A stretch of DNA of 64,000 nt from Pseudolysinimonas yzui (lineage in GTDB: Bacteria > Actinomycetota > Actinomycetes > Actinomycetales > Microbacteriaceae). The DNA is taken from positions 496,001 to 560,000 of the forward strand of contig NZ_BNAI01000002.1 in assembly GCF_014653215.1 (NCBI RefSeq), given 5' to 3'. Below, piece by piece: positions 1 to 8,094 of the stretch. The position numbers and the translations under genes are program-made. The notes under the pieces are model-generated. The model saw only the letters and a program-made list of their open reading frames with translations. It was not told the DNA's origin and did not search any database. Numbering within the stretch: position 1 is the stretch's first letter; the number at the start of each line of letters is the position of its first letter.

Positions 1-1
1 C

Positions 2-685
2 GTGACGCTCGCCCTCGAGGTGCACGCCCACCACCACGGACGGCACGAAGACATCCTCGCGCTGCGCGACCGCTTCGCGAAGCTCGACTCCCCGCTGCTC
101 GGCTTCACCGCCGACTGGGGCGCCACGGTCAAGGGCTTCGCGCCGTCGCTGCTCGAGGCCTACCGCCGACGCGGCGCCACCGAGGAGCTGCTGACCGCGG
201 TGTCGGAGCTGTGGAACCAGACGTACCGCGAGGGTCCGCCGACGACCGAGGCCGAGCACGGCAAGCGCTTCGGTGCGTTCATCGGTCTCGCCCACCAGCA
301 CGGCCGCCCCGACCTCGGGATCGACTTCGCCATCAACGGCACCGGCTTGTTCGGGCCGGCCCCCGTCGACACCTGGCTCGAGATCGCACCGTTCATCCGC
401 CACTGCCACGGCAAGTTCTTCGGCATCGACGCCGACGGCGAGGAGCCCTCGGTGCCCGTGCGGGAGCTCATCGCGCTGCTCGTGTCGATCGGCTACAACG
501 GCGCGGTGTCGAGCGAGTACGAGGGCTGGCACTGGAACTACTGGGAGAGCCCCTTCGACATCATCCGCGCCGAGCAGGCGGTCCAGCGCTCCGCTGCGGC
601 CGACGCGGGTTCGCGGATGATCACCGACCCCGCGGAAGCACGCGCCGTGCATTCCGCCCATCTCGCGCGCCCCGTGCGCGGCTGA
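2..685 (+). CDS. C-glycoside deglycosidase alpha-like TIM-barrel protein, 5' truncated by window edge
   Basis: Only the C-terminal two thirds (about 227 residues) is inside the window; the reading frame is open to base 2, so the true start lies upstream. It belongs to the xylose-isomerase-like TIM-barrel (sugar phosphate isomerase/epimerase) superfamily. Four residues typical of the family's metal site are visible: Glu in LALEVH (residue 6 of the fragment), Asp in FTADWG (38), His in HCHGKFF and Glu in SSEYEG. These match the same positions in the next gene, its paralogue. C-glycoside deglycosidase alpha subunits such as DgpB and CarB are members of this superfamily. The DUF6379-type gene three cistrons downstream supports that reading. 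Whether it is catalytic, or an isomerase for the released keto-sugar, cannot be decided. Confidence 0.7.
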   Translation: MTLALEVHAHHHGRHEDILALRDRFAKLDSPLLGFTADWGATVKGFAPSLLEAYRRRGATEELLTAVSELWNQTYREGPPTTEAEHGKRFGAFIGLAHQHGRPDLGIDFAINGTGLFGPAPVDTWLEIAPFIRHCHGKFFGIDADGEEPSVPVRELIALLVSIGYNGAVSSEYEGWHWNYWESPFDIIRAEQAVQRSAAADAGSRMITDPAEARAVHSAHLARPVRG

Positions 686-698
686 CCAGAGGAACGAC

Positions 699-1736
699 AT
701 GACCGACACCGACGGGATCGCCGGCACCGGAATCAAGCTCGGCACGACCCTCTACTCGCTGACCAGCGAGTTCGCCGCCGGGCTCTACACGCCCGAGACG
801 CTCATCGCCGCGGTGGCGCAGGAGGGCATCGGGCCGGGCGTGGAGTTCAACATCGCCCAACTGCTGCGCACCTATCCGGACGTCGACGACGACTTCGTGA
901 AGCTCTGGTTCGACTCGCTCGAGAAGTACGGACTCGAGGCGAGCGCCGTCGGCACCAACCTCGACATGGGTCGCCGCAAGGATCGCGACATGACTCCGGA
1001 CGAGGAGCACGACTTCATCGCCCGCCAGTTGAAGACCGCGCACACGCTCGGCTTCCGCCGGATCGTCATCCGATCCGCGGGCAAGGAGCTGCTGCGACGG
1101 CTGCTGCCGCTGGCCGAGGAGTACGACCAGTACCTCGGGTACGAGATCCACGCACCTTCGGGTCCGAACGACCCGAAGGTGCTCGAGATCCGCGAGGTGT
1201 ACGACGAGCTCGGCAGCGAGCGCCTCGGCTTCACCGCCGACTTCTCGTCGACGATGCACAGCCTCTCGCCGACGCTGCTGCGCACCCTCGGCGAGATGGG
1301 GATGGACGAGAAGTACTTCCCGATCATGGACGAGATCTGGCGCAAGCCACTGCCGATGCACGTGCGCAACCAGGAGTTCGAGGACGTCCTCACCGCCGAC
1401 GGCGTCGACTTCCTCGCGTTCGGGCCGTTCACGCGTCTCGCGTTCAACATGCACGGCCTCGTGCCGCCGGAGGAGTGGCTCGACATCATGCCGCAGATCT
1501 TCCACGTGCACGCGAAGTTCTACGCCATCGACGCATCGGGTCAGGAGCCGGCGATGGACATCCCGCGCATCGTGCGCCAGTTCGTCAAGGGCGGTTATCG
1601 CGGATACCTGTCGAGCGAGTGGGAAGGCCACGCGTTCGAGGACCTCGGACGAGCCGATCCCATCAAGCAGGTCCAGCAGCAGCACGCGCTCATGCGCGCC
1701 ACCATCGAAGACGCCGTACGAGAGGGAAGCAAGTGA
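699..1736 (+). CDS. C-glycoside deglycosidase alpha-subunit-like TIM-barrel protein
   Basis: A 345-residue protein, the usual length for deglycosidase alpha subunits (CarB/DgpB type). It is a TIM barrel with a likely divalent-metal site: Glu149 (GYEIHAP), Asp181 (FTADFS), His269 or His271 (FHVHAKF) and Glu307 (SSEWEG). In the characterised enzymes an alpha/beta complex cleaves the C-C bond of a 3-keto-C-glycoside by a metal-assisted beta-elimination. The start ATG follows AGAGGAAC, 13 bases after the previous stop, and the stop overlaps the next start, so this is one operon with the genes on either side. The beta-type gene at 2503 is the obvious partner. It could instead be a sugar isomerase/epimerase acting on the released sugar. 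Confidence 0.72.
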   Translation: MTDTDGIAGTGIKLGTTLYSLTSEFAAGLYTPETLIAAVAQEGIGPGVEFNIAQLLRTYPDVDDDFVKLWFDSLEKYGLEASAVGTNLDMGRRKDRDMTPDEEHDFIARQLKTAHTLGFRRIVIRSAGKELLRRLLPLAEEYDQYLGYEIHAPSGPNDPKVLEIREVYDELGSERLGFTADFSSTMHSLSPTLLRTLGEMGMDEKYFPIMDEIWRKPLPMHVRNQEFEDVLTADGVDFLAFGPFTRLAFNMHGLVPPEEWLDIMPQIFHVHAKFYAIDASGQEPAMDIPRIVRQFVKGGYRGYLSSEWEGHAFEDLGRADPIKQVQQQHALMRATIEDAVREGSK

Positions 1737-2488
1737 CCGACACCACCGCCGAGATCCAGGCCTTGCGTGAGGAGCTTGCCGCCGTGCGCCACCTGGCGCA
1801 GCGTGCCGAGGACCGGGGCCAGGTCGAGAACCTGTTCAACCGGTACATGCACCTGCACAACGCGTTCGAGGACGAGCAGATCATCCCGCTCTGGGTGAAG
1901 GAGGGCACGGAAGGCATCCGCGCTCGCTACACCAACGCCGGCCAGTACACGACGTGGGAGAGCGTGACCCGCTACCACCGCGACCGGCCCCGCCCGGTGG
2001 GCAAGCTCATCCTCCACGCGACCACCACCCCGGTGATCGAGGTCGCGGGAGACGGACAGACCGCCAAGGGCGTCTGGCTGATGGCGGGCACGGAGTCGGG
2101 CCTCACCGACCCGAAGGTCGCCGAGGCGTTCCCCGACATGTACTCGCCCGAAGAGGTGCTCGGCAAGAAGGTCTGGGCCCACTGGGTGTGGTGCAAGTAC
2201 GCGATCGACTTCCTCAAGCAGGACGGCGAGTGGAAGTTCTGGAAGTTCCGCTGCTACGAGCTCGCTCGCGCCCCGTTCGAGGAGAACTGGGTGAGCTTCG
2301 GCCTCAAGAACCAGGGCGCGTTCGACCTCGACCTCATGTACTTCGGCGAGGACGGTAAGCCGGTCTTCATGCCGCCCGCCGACGAGCCGGTCGCCGAGCC
2401 GAACCACCCGTACAGCCCCGAGACGGTGCAGAAGCTCGAGCCGGCTCCGCCGGTTCCGCATGCGACCTTCACCGACACCTACCTCTGA
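1733..2488 (+). CDS. NTF2/SnoaL-like protein
   Basis: A 251-residue protein starting at GTG, overlapping the previous stop (GTGA), with a GAGGGAAG ribosome site inside the upstream gene. The first 40 residues look helical and charged (AEIQALREELAAVRHLAQRA). They are followed by an NTF2-like cone fold typical of the SnoaL family: a helix with LFNRYMHLHNAFEDE, then strands ending in DGEWKFWKFRCYELA. A proline-rich tail of about 50 residues closes it. Members act as small-molecule cyclases, isomerases, hydratases or dehydratases. Its place between deglycosidase alpha and beta candidates suggests it handles the unsaturated keto-sugar or the aglycone (inference). No specific substrate can be read from the sequence. 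Confidence 0.6.
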   Translation: MTDTTAEIQALREELAAVRHLAQRAEDRGQVENLFNRYMHLHNAFEDEQIIPLWVKEGTEGIRARYTNAGQYTTWESVTRYHRDRPRPVGKLILHATTTPVIEVAGDGQTAKGVWLMAGTESGLTDPKVAEAFPDMYSPEEVLGKKVWAHWVWCKYAIDFLKQDGEWKFWKFRCYELARAPFEENWVSFGLKNQGAFDLDLMYFGEDGKPVFMPPADEPVAEPNHPYSPETVQKLEPAPPVPHATFTDTYL

Positions 2489-2502
2489 GGAACGGATCGG
2501 TC

Positions 2503-2919
2503 ATGGCCACCCACAACACCACTTTCAGCGAGAAGGATGTCCGGCGCACCGATACCGGCATCGCGGTTTCGCTTCAGATCCCCTGGTACCGGAGCCTCTG
2601 GCTCTCTGCGGTCGACGGGGTCGCCGCGAGCGTCGACGGCGTCGCGATTCCCCCCGAGAAGCTGACGTTCGTGCTCAACGGTCGCAGCTACCGCATCGAG
2701 GAGCTGCCCGACCAGTGGGACACCCTCTGGTTCCTCGCCGATCGCCCCGACCTGCTCATCGACCTCGGGCGCGCGCCTGACGCCGGCGAGAAGCTCGCGG
2801 TCGAGGTCGTGCTCACCATGCGGCTGCTCTACATGCAGATCATGCCCGGTCAGGACGGCGGGCCCGGTCGCTACGTGACCAACCGCGTCCCCACCGAACG
2901 GGACGTGGTGATCGCGTGA
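2503..2919 (+). CDS. C-glycoside deglycosidase beta-subunit-like protein (DUF6379/CGDB)
   Basis: A 138-residue beta-rich protein. The run IPWYRSLWLSAV, followed by VDGVAI, LTFVLNGRSYRIEEL and a tryptophan-bearing strand before LLIDLGRAPDAGEKLAVEV, matches the layout I know for the DUF6379 family: PYYRG-x-LS, VDG, a GxxYT-like strand, then LxPGxH-x-VEV. That family is the small beta subunit of C-glycoside deglycosidases (DgpC/CarC), which packs on the TIM-barrel alpha subunit and completes the active site. It lies in the same operon as two alpha-type genes and 14 bases after the NTF2-like gene. A second copy is at 6804. Family assignment is from recalled pattern, not a database search. Confidence 0.75.
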   Translation: MATHNTTFSEKDVRRTDTGIAVSLQIPWYRSLWLSAVDGVAASVDGVAIPPEKLTFVLNGRSYRIEELPDQWDTLWFLADRPDLLIDLGRAPDAGEKLAVEVVLTMRLLYMQIMPGQDGGPGRYVTNRVPTERDVVIA

Positions 2920-4088
2920 CGACACTGCGGGTCGCGATGATCGGCCACGGGTTCATGGGCTCCGCCCACTCGGTCGGGTGGCGACAGGCGCCCCGGATGT
3001 TCTCGTTGCCCGCCGACGTCGAGATGGCCGTGGTCGTGGGCCGCAAGCCCGAGGCCGCGGCCGCTGCTGCCGAGCAGTGGGGCTGGCAGGAGTCGGCGAG
3101 CGATTGGCGTGAGGTGATCGCCCGCGACGACATCGACATCGTCGACGTCGTGACCCCGGGCGACTCGCACGCCGAGATCGCGATCGCCGCGCTGAAGGCC
3201 GGCAAGCACGTGCTCTGCGAGAAACCGCTCGCCAACAGCGTCGCGGAGGCCGAGGCGATGGCGCAGGCCGCTGCCGCCGCCACCGGCGTTCGGGCGATGG
3301 TGGGATTCACCTACCGCCGGGTTCCGGCCGTCACCTTCCTTCGCGACCTCATCGCCGAAGGGGTGGTCGGCGAGATCCAGCAGGTGCGCGCCGCGTACCG
3401 GCAGGACTGGCTGGTCGACCCCGAGATGCCGCTCGCCTGGCGACTCCAGAAGGAGCACGCCGGTTCGGGGGCTCTGGGCGATATCGGGGCGCACGCGATC
3501 GACACGACTCAGTTCGTGACCGGCCTCGCCGTTTCGGCCGTGTCGGGAACGATCGAGACGATCGTGAAGCAGCGCCCGCTGCTCGGCGAGGGCTCCGGGC
3601 TCTCGGGGACCGCCGCGGACGGCTACGGCGAGGTCACGGTCGACGATGTCGCGATCTTCACCGGGCGACTCGCGAACGGGGCACTCGTCTCGTTCGAGGC
3701 GACCCGCTTCGCCACCGGTCGAAAGAACCAGTTGACGATCGAGGTGTCGGGCACGAAGGGCGCTCTCGCGTTCGATCTGGAAGACCTCAACTCGCTGCAG
3801 TTCTACGACCGCACCGCACCCGCCGATCGGCAGGGGTTCACGAAGATCCTGGTGACCGAGGGCGTGCACCCCTATGTCTCGGCGTGGTGGCCGGCCGGGC
3901 ACATGCTCGGCTACGAGCACGGCTTCTCGCACCAGGTGAAGGACCTGATCGAGGGCATCGTGGACGGCACCGACCCGCATGGCACCTTCGCCGAGGGCCT
4001 GGCCGTGCAGCGCGTTCTCGAGGCCGTCGAGGTCAGCTCGGGCCGCGAGTCGGCGTGGGTGTCGATCCCCGGCGCAACCCCGAAGTGA
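2916..4088 (+). CDS. Gfo/Idh/MocA family NAD(P)-dependent oxidoreductase
   Basis: A 390-residue two-domain dehydrogenase. The N-terminal Rossmann fold shows GHGFMGSAH (GxGxxG), and the family's catalytic-lysine motif appears as VLCEKPLA. The C-terminal alpha/beta domain carries the GDIGAHAID stretch (conserved Asp and His of the substrate pocket). It starts at GTG within the stop of the upstream gene (GTGA overlap). Family members oxidise or reduce ring hydroxyls of sugars, inositols and keto-sugars. In this cluster a role in reducing or re-oxidising the 3-keto-sugar released by deglycosidation is likely (inference). The hydrolase gene downstream overlaps by four bases. Confidence 0.85.
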   Translation: MTTLRVAMIGHGFMGSAHSVGWRQAPRMFSLPADVEMAVVVGRKPEAAAAAAEQWGWQESASDWREVIARDDIDIVDVVTPGDSHAEIAIAALKAGKHVLCEKPLANSVAEAEAMAQAAAAATGVRAMVGFTYRRVPAVTFLRDLIAEGVVGEIQQVRAAYRQDWLVDPEMPLAWRLQKEHAGSGALGDIGAHAIDTTQFVTGLAVSAVSGTIETIVKQRPLLGEGSGLSGTAADGYGEVTVDDVAIFTGRLANGALVSFEATRFATGRKNQLTIEVSGTKGALAFDLEDLNSLQFYDRTAPADRQGFTKILVTEGVHPYVSAWWPAGHMLGYEHGFSHQVKDLIEGIVDGTDPHGTFAEGLAVQRVLEAVEVSSGRESAWVSIPGATPK

Positions 4089-5707
4089 GCGGCCAGGGCC
4101 GGGGCGCGTGGGCCCTCGATCAGCAGGGCGTGCTGCGGCGGGACGGCGTGCCGGCCCTGCTGCTCGGCGGGCAGGTGCACAACTCTTCCACTTCGACGGA
4201 GTCCGCGATCCGGGAGTCCTTCGCGAGGGCGCGCGCGGTGAACGCCAACACCGTGCTGGCGCCGGTCAGCTGGGCGCTGTTCGAGCCCGAGGAGGGTGCG
4301 TTCGACACCACGCTGATCGACCGGATGATCGAGGAGGCGCGGGCGAACGGTCTGCGGCTGGTTCCGCTCTGGTTCGGCGCCGTCAAGAACGCCGGATCCG
4401 GATACGCGCCCAGCTGGGTGCGCGCCGACCCCGAACGCTTCCCGCGGGCGGTCGTGTCGGGCCGCGGCAAGGCCGCCTTCACCTATGAGGGAGCGACCGC
4501 CAAGCCGGTGCTCTCGCTGTTCGGCGAGAACCTGCTCCAGGCGGATGCCTCCGCGTTCGCCGCGCTCCTGCGTCGCATCACGGAGGTCGACCACGACGGC
4601 ATCGTCGCGATGGTGCAGGTCGAGAACGAGGCGGGCATTCTGACCGACAGCCGAGACCGCAGCGGCACGGCCGACGCGGTCTGGGCATCCCTCGTGCCGC
4701 GCGAACTGATCACCGCGCTCGCTGCGGGGGATGGCATTTCTCCGAGCGCCCGGCGCTGGCGCGAGCGCGGCGGACTGCTCGAGGGAACCTGGGAGAGCGT
4801 CTTCGGCGATGATGACAGGGCCGAGGAGATCTTCATGGCCTGCGGCGTCGCGTCGTACATCGAGGGTGTCGCCCGGCGAGGCCGAGCCGAATCCATCCTG
4901 CCCTTGTATACGAATGCCTGGCTCGGCCCTCAACCCGGGCAGGAGTCGCCGGGGCAGTACCCCAGCGGCGGGCCGACGTCGACCGTGATCGACGTGTGGA
5001 AGGCGATGGCGCCGACGCTCGCCCTCGTCGCGCCCGACATCTACGTGGAGGACGCGGCGGGCGCGATGGCGGTCTACGCGCGGGCGGACCAACCGCTGTT
5101 CGTGCCGGAGTCGCAGCCCCGCACCGGCGAACTCGTGCGTGCCCTCGGCACCTTCTCCGCGATCGGGTGGTCGGCCTTCGGCGTCGACGAGCTCACGTCG
5201 CAGGGCACCATCGCCCAGTTGCTCGGACACCTGACCGCGCTCGAAGCGCCGCTCCTCGCGGCCCGTGAGCGGCGCGGGCTCGGGTCGGTCGTCATCGAGT
5301 CACCGGAAGAGATCGTCGAGCTGACACTCGGCCAGACGGAGCTACACGCTCGCGGCTCCGTCGTGCTGTTCCACCACCTGCTCGTGGATGTCGGCGTGCA
5401 AGTGCCGCTGACCACGCCCGAGTTCCCCGACGAGACCGAGCCGGGGGCCATGATGCCGGCTGCCGCGGACCCGCGACCGTTCGCCCTGATCGCCGCCGAA
5501 TCCGACGACGAGTTCCTCGTGATCGGCCGCGGGGTCACCCTCGACTTCGTCGATCCGACCCGCCGCATCGAGATCGACAGCGCAGAGGAGCTGCGACTCG
5601 AGGACGGTGTTCACGTCGTCTCCCGGGTCCTCAACGGCGACGAGCGACTCCAGCTGCTCCCGGTACGTGAGGTCGGGGTCGTGCGGATTCGCCTGCTGCG
5701 GTTCTGA
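4085..5707 (+). CDS. DUF5597-type glycoside hydrolase, beta-galactosidase-like
   Basis: A 540-residue retaining glycosidase of clan GH-A. It begins at GTG 4085, overlapping the previous stop (GTGA); the same frame is open further upstream but lies inside the preceding gene. Conserved blocks are LLGGQVHNSS near residue 30, NTVLAPVSWALFEPEEG, the acid/base motif VQVENEAG (Glu182) and the probable nucleophile Glu342 in LFVPESQ. The C-terminal 150 residues form the small beta domain usual in DUF5597 proteins. There is no signal peptide, so it acts in the cytoplasm on imported material. It could remove an O-linked sugar from mixed O-/C-glycosides before the C-linked sugar is attacked. The actual sugar specificity is unknown. 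Confidence 0.8.
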   Translation: MSGQGRGAWALDQQGVLRRDGVPALLLGGQVHNSSTSTESAIRESFARARAVNANTVLAPVSWALFEPEEGAFDTTLIDRMIEEARANGLRLVPLWFGAVKNAGSGYAPSWVRADPERFPRAVVSGRGKAAFTYEGATAKPVLSLFGENLLQADASAFAALLRRITEVDHDGIVAMVQVENEAGILTDSRDRSGTADAVWASLVPRELITALAAGDGISPSARRWRERGGLLEGTWESVFGDDDRAEEIFMACGVASYIEGVARRGRAESILPLYTNAWLGPQPGQESPGQYPSGGPTSTVIDVWKAMAPTLALVAPDIYVEDAAGAMAVYARADQPLFVPESQPRTGELVRALGTFSAIGWSAFGVDELTSQGTIAQLLGHLTALEAPLLAARERRGLGSVVIESPEEIVELTLGQTELHARGSVVLFHHLLVDVGVQVPLTTPEFPDETEPGAMMPAAADPRPFALIAAESDDEFLVIGRGVTLDFVDPTRRIEIDSAEELRLEDGVHVVSRVLNGDERLQLLPVREVGVVRIRLLRF

Positions 5708-5716
5708 GCAGGCGAC

Positions 5717-6706
5717 TCACCCGGCCAGCGCGGCTCGCGCGAGGGCCAGATGCCCGCGGGTGATCTCGGTTCCGCTCACGCCGGTGACCCATTCGTGGCC
5801 GCCCCACTCGCTGCACAGTGTTCCGGCGAAGTCGGTGCGCCGCAGTTCCTCGCCCAGGTCGCGGATCGGCGCCGACACGCGGTCGTCGGTGTCGTCGAGG
5901 TCCCAGAACTTCAGATGGAAGGCGCCGGTCAGCGGCAGGATGTCACGCAGGTCAGAGGCCTGCGAGCGACCGAATCGAACGATCAGGTTCATGTACAGGG
6001 TGTGCACCTCGGGCGGCACCTGCCCCGAGCGCAGGACGTCGACGACGGCGGCGTGCGTGTCGGGCGAGCGCCACTCGGTCTCGAGGCGGTGGAGGAGGTC
6101 GGCAGCCACGCCGCCGGCCCGCAGCCGCTCGAGGTAGCTCGGGGGCAGCGCGGGCATGAGCATCGAGATGTCGACGAGGATGCGGATGCGCGGGTCGCCG
6201 AGATCGTGCTGCAGCTGCAGGGCGGCGGCGACGGGCGGCGTGTCCGGGGTCTGCTGGCCCTGGATCTCCTCGAACAGCGTGAGCTCGAGCTCGTGGAGCA
6301 CGGGAAGGACGCGGCGCAGCAGGGTCTCGCCGGCTTGGCCGACGGGGAGTCGCACGCCGGACGCGCCCACCCGATGGGCGGCACGGAGCTGGGGGATGAG
6401 GAACGCCTCGCGCTCGTCATCCGTGAGCCGGCCGCCGTGCGGGGTGACGTCATCGAGGCTCGCGCCGAAGATGCTCACCCGACCCCCGACGGCGTCGAGC
6501 CGGGCGCGAAAGCCGTCGAGTTCGGCATCCGACGGGGTGGGGAAGCCGCGGAAGGTCTGTCCGGCTTCGAGTTCGATGACCTCGGTGAGACCGTCGGCGA
6601 CGATGCCGACGGCGAGGTCGATGGTCGATCGCTCGGCGCGGGTCACGTCAGGTGTCCAGTTGAACGCGCTCGCCGACAGCGTGACGGTGCTGAGGTCCGT
6701 GGTCAT
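5717..6706 (-). CDS. Divergent C-glycoside deglycosidase alpha-like TIM-barrel protein
   Basis: A 329-residue xylose-isomerase-like TIM barrel on the minus strand, ending 9 bases from the hydrolase stop and reading away from the second beta-type gene. Family-type metal ligands are visible: Glu146/Glu147 (LFEEIQG), Asp179 (ILVDISM), His264 (AFHLKFW) and Glu300 (LCSEWGG). It is more diverged from the other two barrels than they are from each other. An AAGGGA ribosome site precedes the ATG. Because it shares a promoter region with the beta-type gene at 6804, the two could form a second deglycosidase. A stand-alone isomerase is the alternative. Confidence 0.65.
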   Translation of the reverse strand: MTTDLSTVTLSASAFNWTPDVTRAERSTIDLAVGIVADGLTEVIELEAGQTFRGFPTPSDAELDGFRARLDAVGGRVSIFGASLDDVTPHGGRLTDDEREAFLIPQLRAAHRVGASGVRLPVGQAGETLLRRVLPVLHELELTLFEEIQGQQTPDTPPVAAALQLQHDLGDPRIRILVDISMLMPALPPSYLERLRAGGVAADLLHRLETEWRSPDTHAAVVDVLRSGQVPPEVHTLYMNLIVRFGRSQASDLRDILPLTGAFHLKFWDLDDTDDRVSAPIRDLGEELRRTDFAGTLCSEWGGHEWVTGVSGTEITRGHLALARAALAG

Positions 6707-6724
6707 CGTCGTCCCTTGCTCGGT

Positions 6725-6757
6725 GACATTTGTGTCGGTTCATGACAGACTTATGTC
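6725..6757. promoter_or_regulatory. Divergent promoter region with candidate operator half-sites
   Basis: The 97 bases between the two divergent genes are visibly richer in A and T than the surroundings. Two dyads are present: GACA-tttg-TGTC at 6725-6736 and GACA-gactta-TGTC at 6744-6757. The strings GACATTTGTG and CTTATGTC recur, the first in inverted orientation, in front of the ABC solute-binding gene at 16138-16168. This makes it a candidate binding region for the cluster's ROK repressor (inference). Confidence 0.4.
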
Positions 6758-6803
6758 GAGTTCAGGATAAAGACTAGCTCATGGGTGAGCAGAGGAGACG
6801 AGA

Positions 6804-7211
6804 ATGCGGGCGGCCCTGCGCGATGACGCGCTCACGACGACCCCGACCGGCTTCAGGCTGCGCGTCGGACTGCCCTGGATCCGCTCGCTTCCCGTGGCGT
6901 GCCTGCGAGCGCCCGCGATCATGATCGACGGCATCGAGGCCGCACCGCTCGTCGTCGTGGGCGGGCGACGACTCTCCCCGGACGAGGTCGTCGACGAGAC
7001 GACGTGGTGGTTCAGCCAGGATCGCCTCGTGCTCGACGTCGATCGACCGCTGACTCCGGGCGCGCACGACGTCGTCGTGTCGTTCCGCCTGCTCATCCCG
7101 TACCTCATGGCGGGCCCCGGCGGCGGGCCCCTCGAACTCCCGATCCGACTGACGGCCCGCCTGCAGCTCGACCATGACCCCATCCCGAGCGTGTCGCTCG
7201 ACGTGGCCTGA
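6804..7211 (+). CDS. Second C-glycoside deglycosidase beta-subunit-like protein (DUF6379/CGDB)
   Basis: A 135-residue protein with the same order of motifs as the product at 2503: GFRLRVGLPWIRSLPVACL, an IDG turn, GGRRLSPDEV, a WWF strand, then VDRPLTPGAHDVVV. Sequence identity to the first copy is modest, so they are not a recent duplication. The ATG follows AGAGGAGACGAGA. It is first in a plus-strand pair with the ThuA-like gene and divergent from the third alpha-like barrel. If the pairing is right, this locus encodes two different alpha/beta deglycosidases, for example for different aglycones or different attachment positions (inference). Confidence 0.68.
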   Translation: MRAALRDDALTTTPTGFRLRVGLPWIRSLPVACLRAPAIMIDGIEAAPLVVVGGRRLSPDEVVDETTWWFSQDRLVLDVDRPLTPGAHDVVVSFRLLIPYLMAGPGGGPLELPIRLTARLQLDHDPIPSVSLDVA

Positions 7212-7226
7212 CCGGAGGAAGATCCC

Positions 7227-8093
7227 GTGACCGCTGTCCTGAACGCCCTCATCCTGTCCGGGCACATGACCCAGGAGCACGACAACGAGTTCCGCAGCTT
7301 CCGGAAGCACAACGAGTGGATCACCGCGCTGCTGGAGGACACCGGGCGATTCCGGGTGCGGGTCGTCGAGGATCCGCGCGGGCTCGGGGCCGAGATCATC
7401 GACAAGTACGACGTCGTCATCGTCGTGTTCGAAGGTCGCGACGGCTACCACGAGAAGGCGGTCGGCTTCGGGGCCGAGACGGATGCCGCGCTGCTGAAAT
7501 TCGTGCGCGACGGCAAGGGCATCGTCTGGTTCCACGGGTCGGCAGCCCAGGAAGACGACTGGGGCTACCCGGAGGAGTACAACGTCATGCGCGGCGCCAA
7601 GCTCAGCGTGCCGACCGGGCTCCGCCCCCGGCCGTGGGGTGAGGCCCTGCTGACGACAGCCGAGCCACGGCATCCGATCACCGAGGGCATCAGCGCGACG
7701 TGGACGGTCACCGGCGACGACATCCTGACCGGCGTGCAGCTCTACGACGGCGCGCAGGTGCTGCTGACCGTCTTCGACGATCTCGAATCGTACGAGAAGG
7801 CGCCGCGGTGGCCGATGTCGCACTATCCGGTGGCGATCGGCCCGGACGGTCTGGCGGGCTTGGCCGGGATCGACACCGATCAACCCATCGCCTGGATCAA
7901 CGAGTACGGAGCAGGTCGGTCATTCACGATCACGATCGGTCACGACATCGACACGTTCCGCCGGATCGAGTTCATCATGATGTTCCCGCGCGGCGTCGAG
8001 TGGGCCGCGACCGGTGAGATCATTCTGGCCGGCCCGGACCGGCGCGGCGAGCGGCGGTTCCTGCCGTGGCCGTACTACAACCGCGAAGGCTGA
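7227..8093 (+). CDS. ThuA-like (class I glutamine amidotransferase-fold) protein
   Basis: A 288-residue protein with the ThuA/trehalose-utilisation fold: LNALILSGH at the N terminus, a strand-turn VVIVVFEGRD, then GKGIVWFHGSAAQ near residue 95 and a C-terminal GHDIDTFRR-x-EFIMMF segment, a common ending in ThuA proteins. It starts at GTG after GGAGGAAG, 15 bases behind the beta-type gene. ThuA proteins occur in disaccharide catabolic operons with Gfo/Idh dehydrogenases and keto-glycoside metabolism. A role on keto-sugar intermediates is reasonable, but the reaction is not established for the family. Confidence 0.75.
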   Translation: MTAVLNALILSGHMTQEHDNEFRSFRKHNEWITALLEDTGRFRVRVVEDPRGLGAEIIDKYDVVIVVFEGRDGYHEKAVGFGAETDAALLKFVRDGKGIVWFHGSAAQEDDWGYPEEYNVMRGAKLSVPTGLRPRPWGEALLTTAEPRHPITEGISATWTVTGDDILTGVQLYDGAQVLLTVFDDLESYEKAPRWPMSHYPVAIGPDGLAGLAGIDTDQPIAWINEYGAGRSFTITIGHDIDTFRRIEFIMMFPRGVEWAATGEIILAGPDRRGERRFLPWPYYNREG

Positions 8094-8094
8094 G

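Noticed and set aside
621-1685. Long minus-strand open frame opposite the second TIM-barrel gene
   Set aside because: It is a shadow frame caused by high GC at third codon positions. The product is low-complexity (Arg, Val, His, Glu), has no ribosome site and no family pattern. Many other long opposite-strand frames (for example 12292-14151, 44054-45748, 58863-62120) were left out for the same reason.
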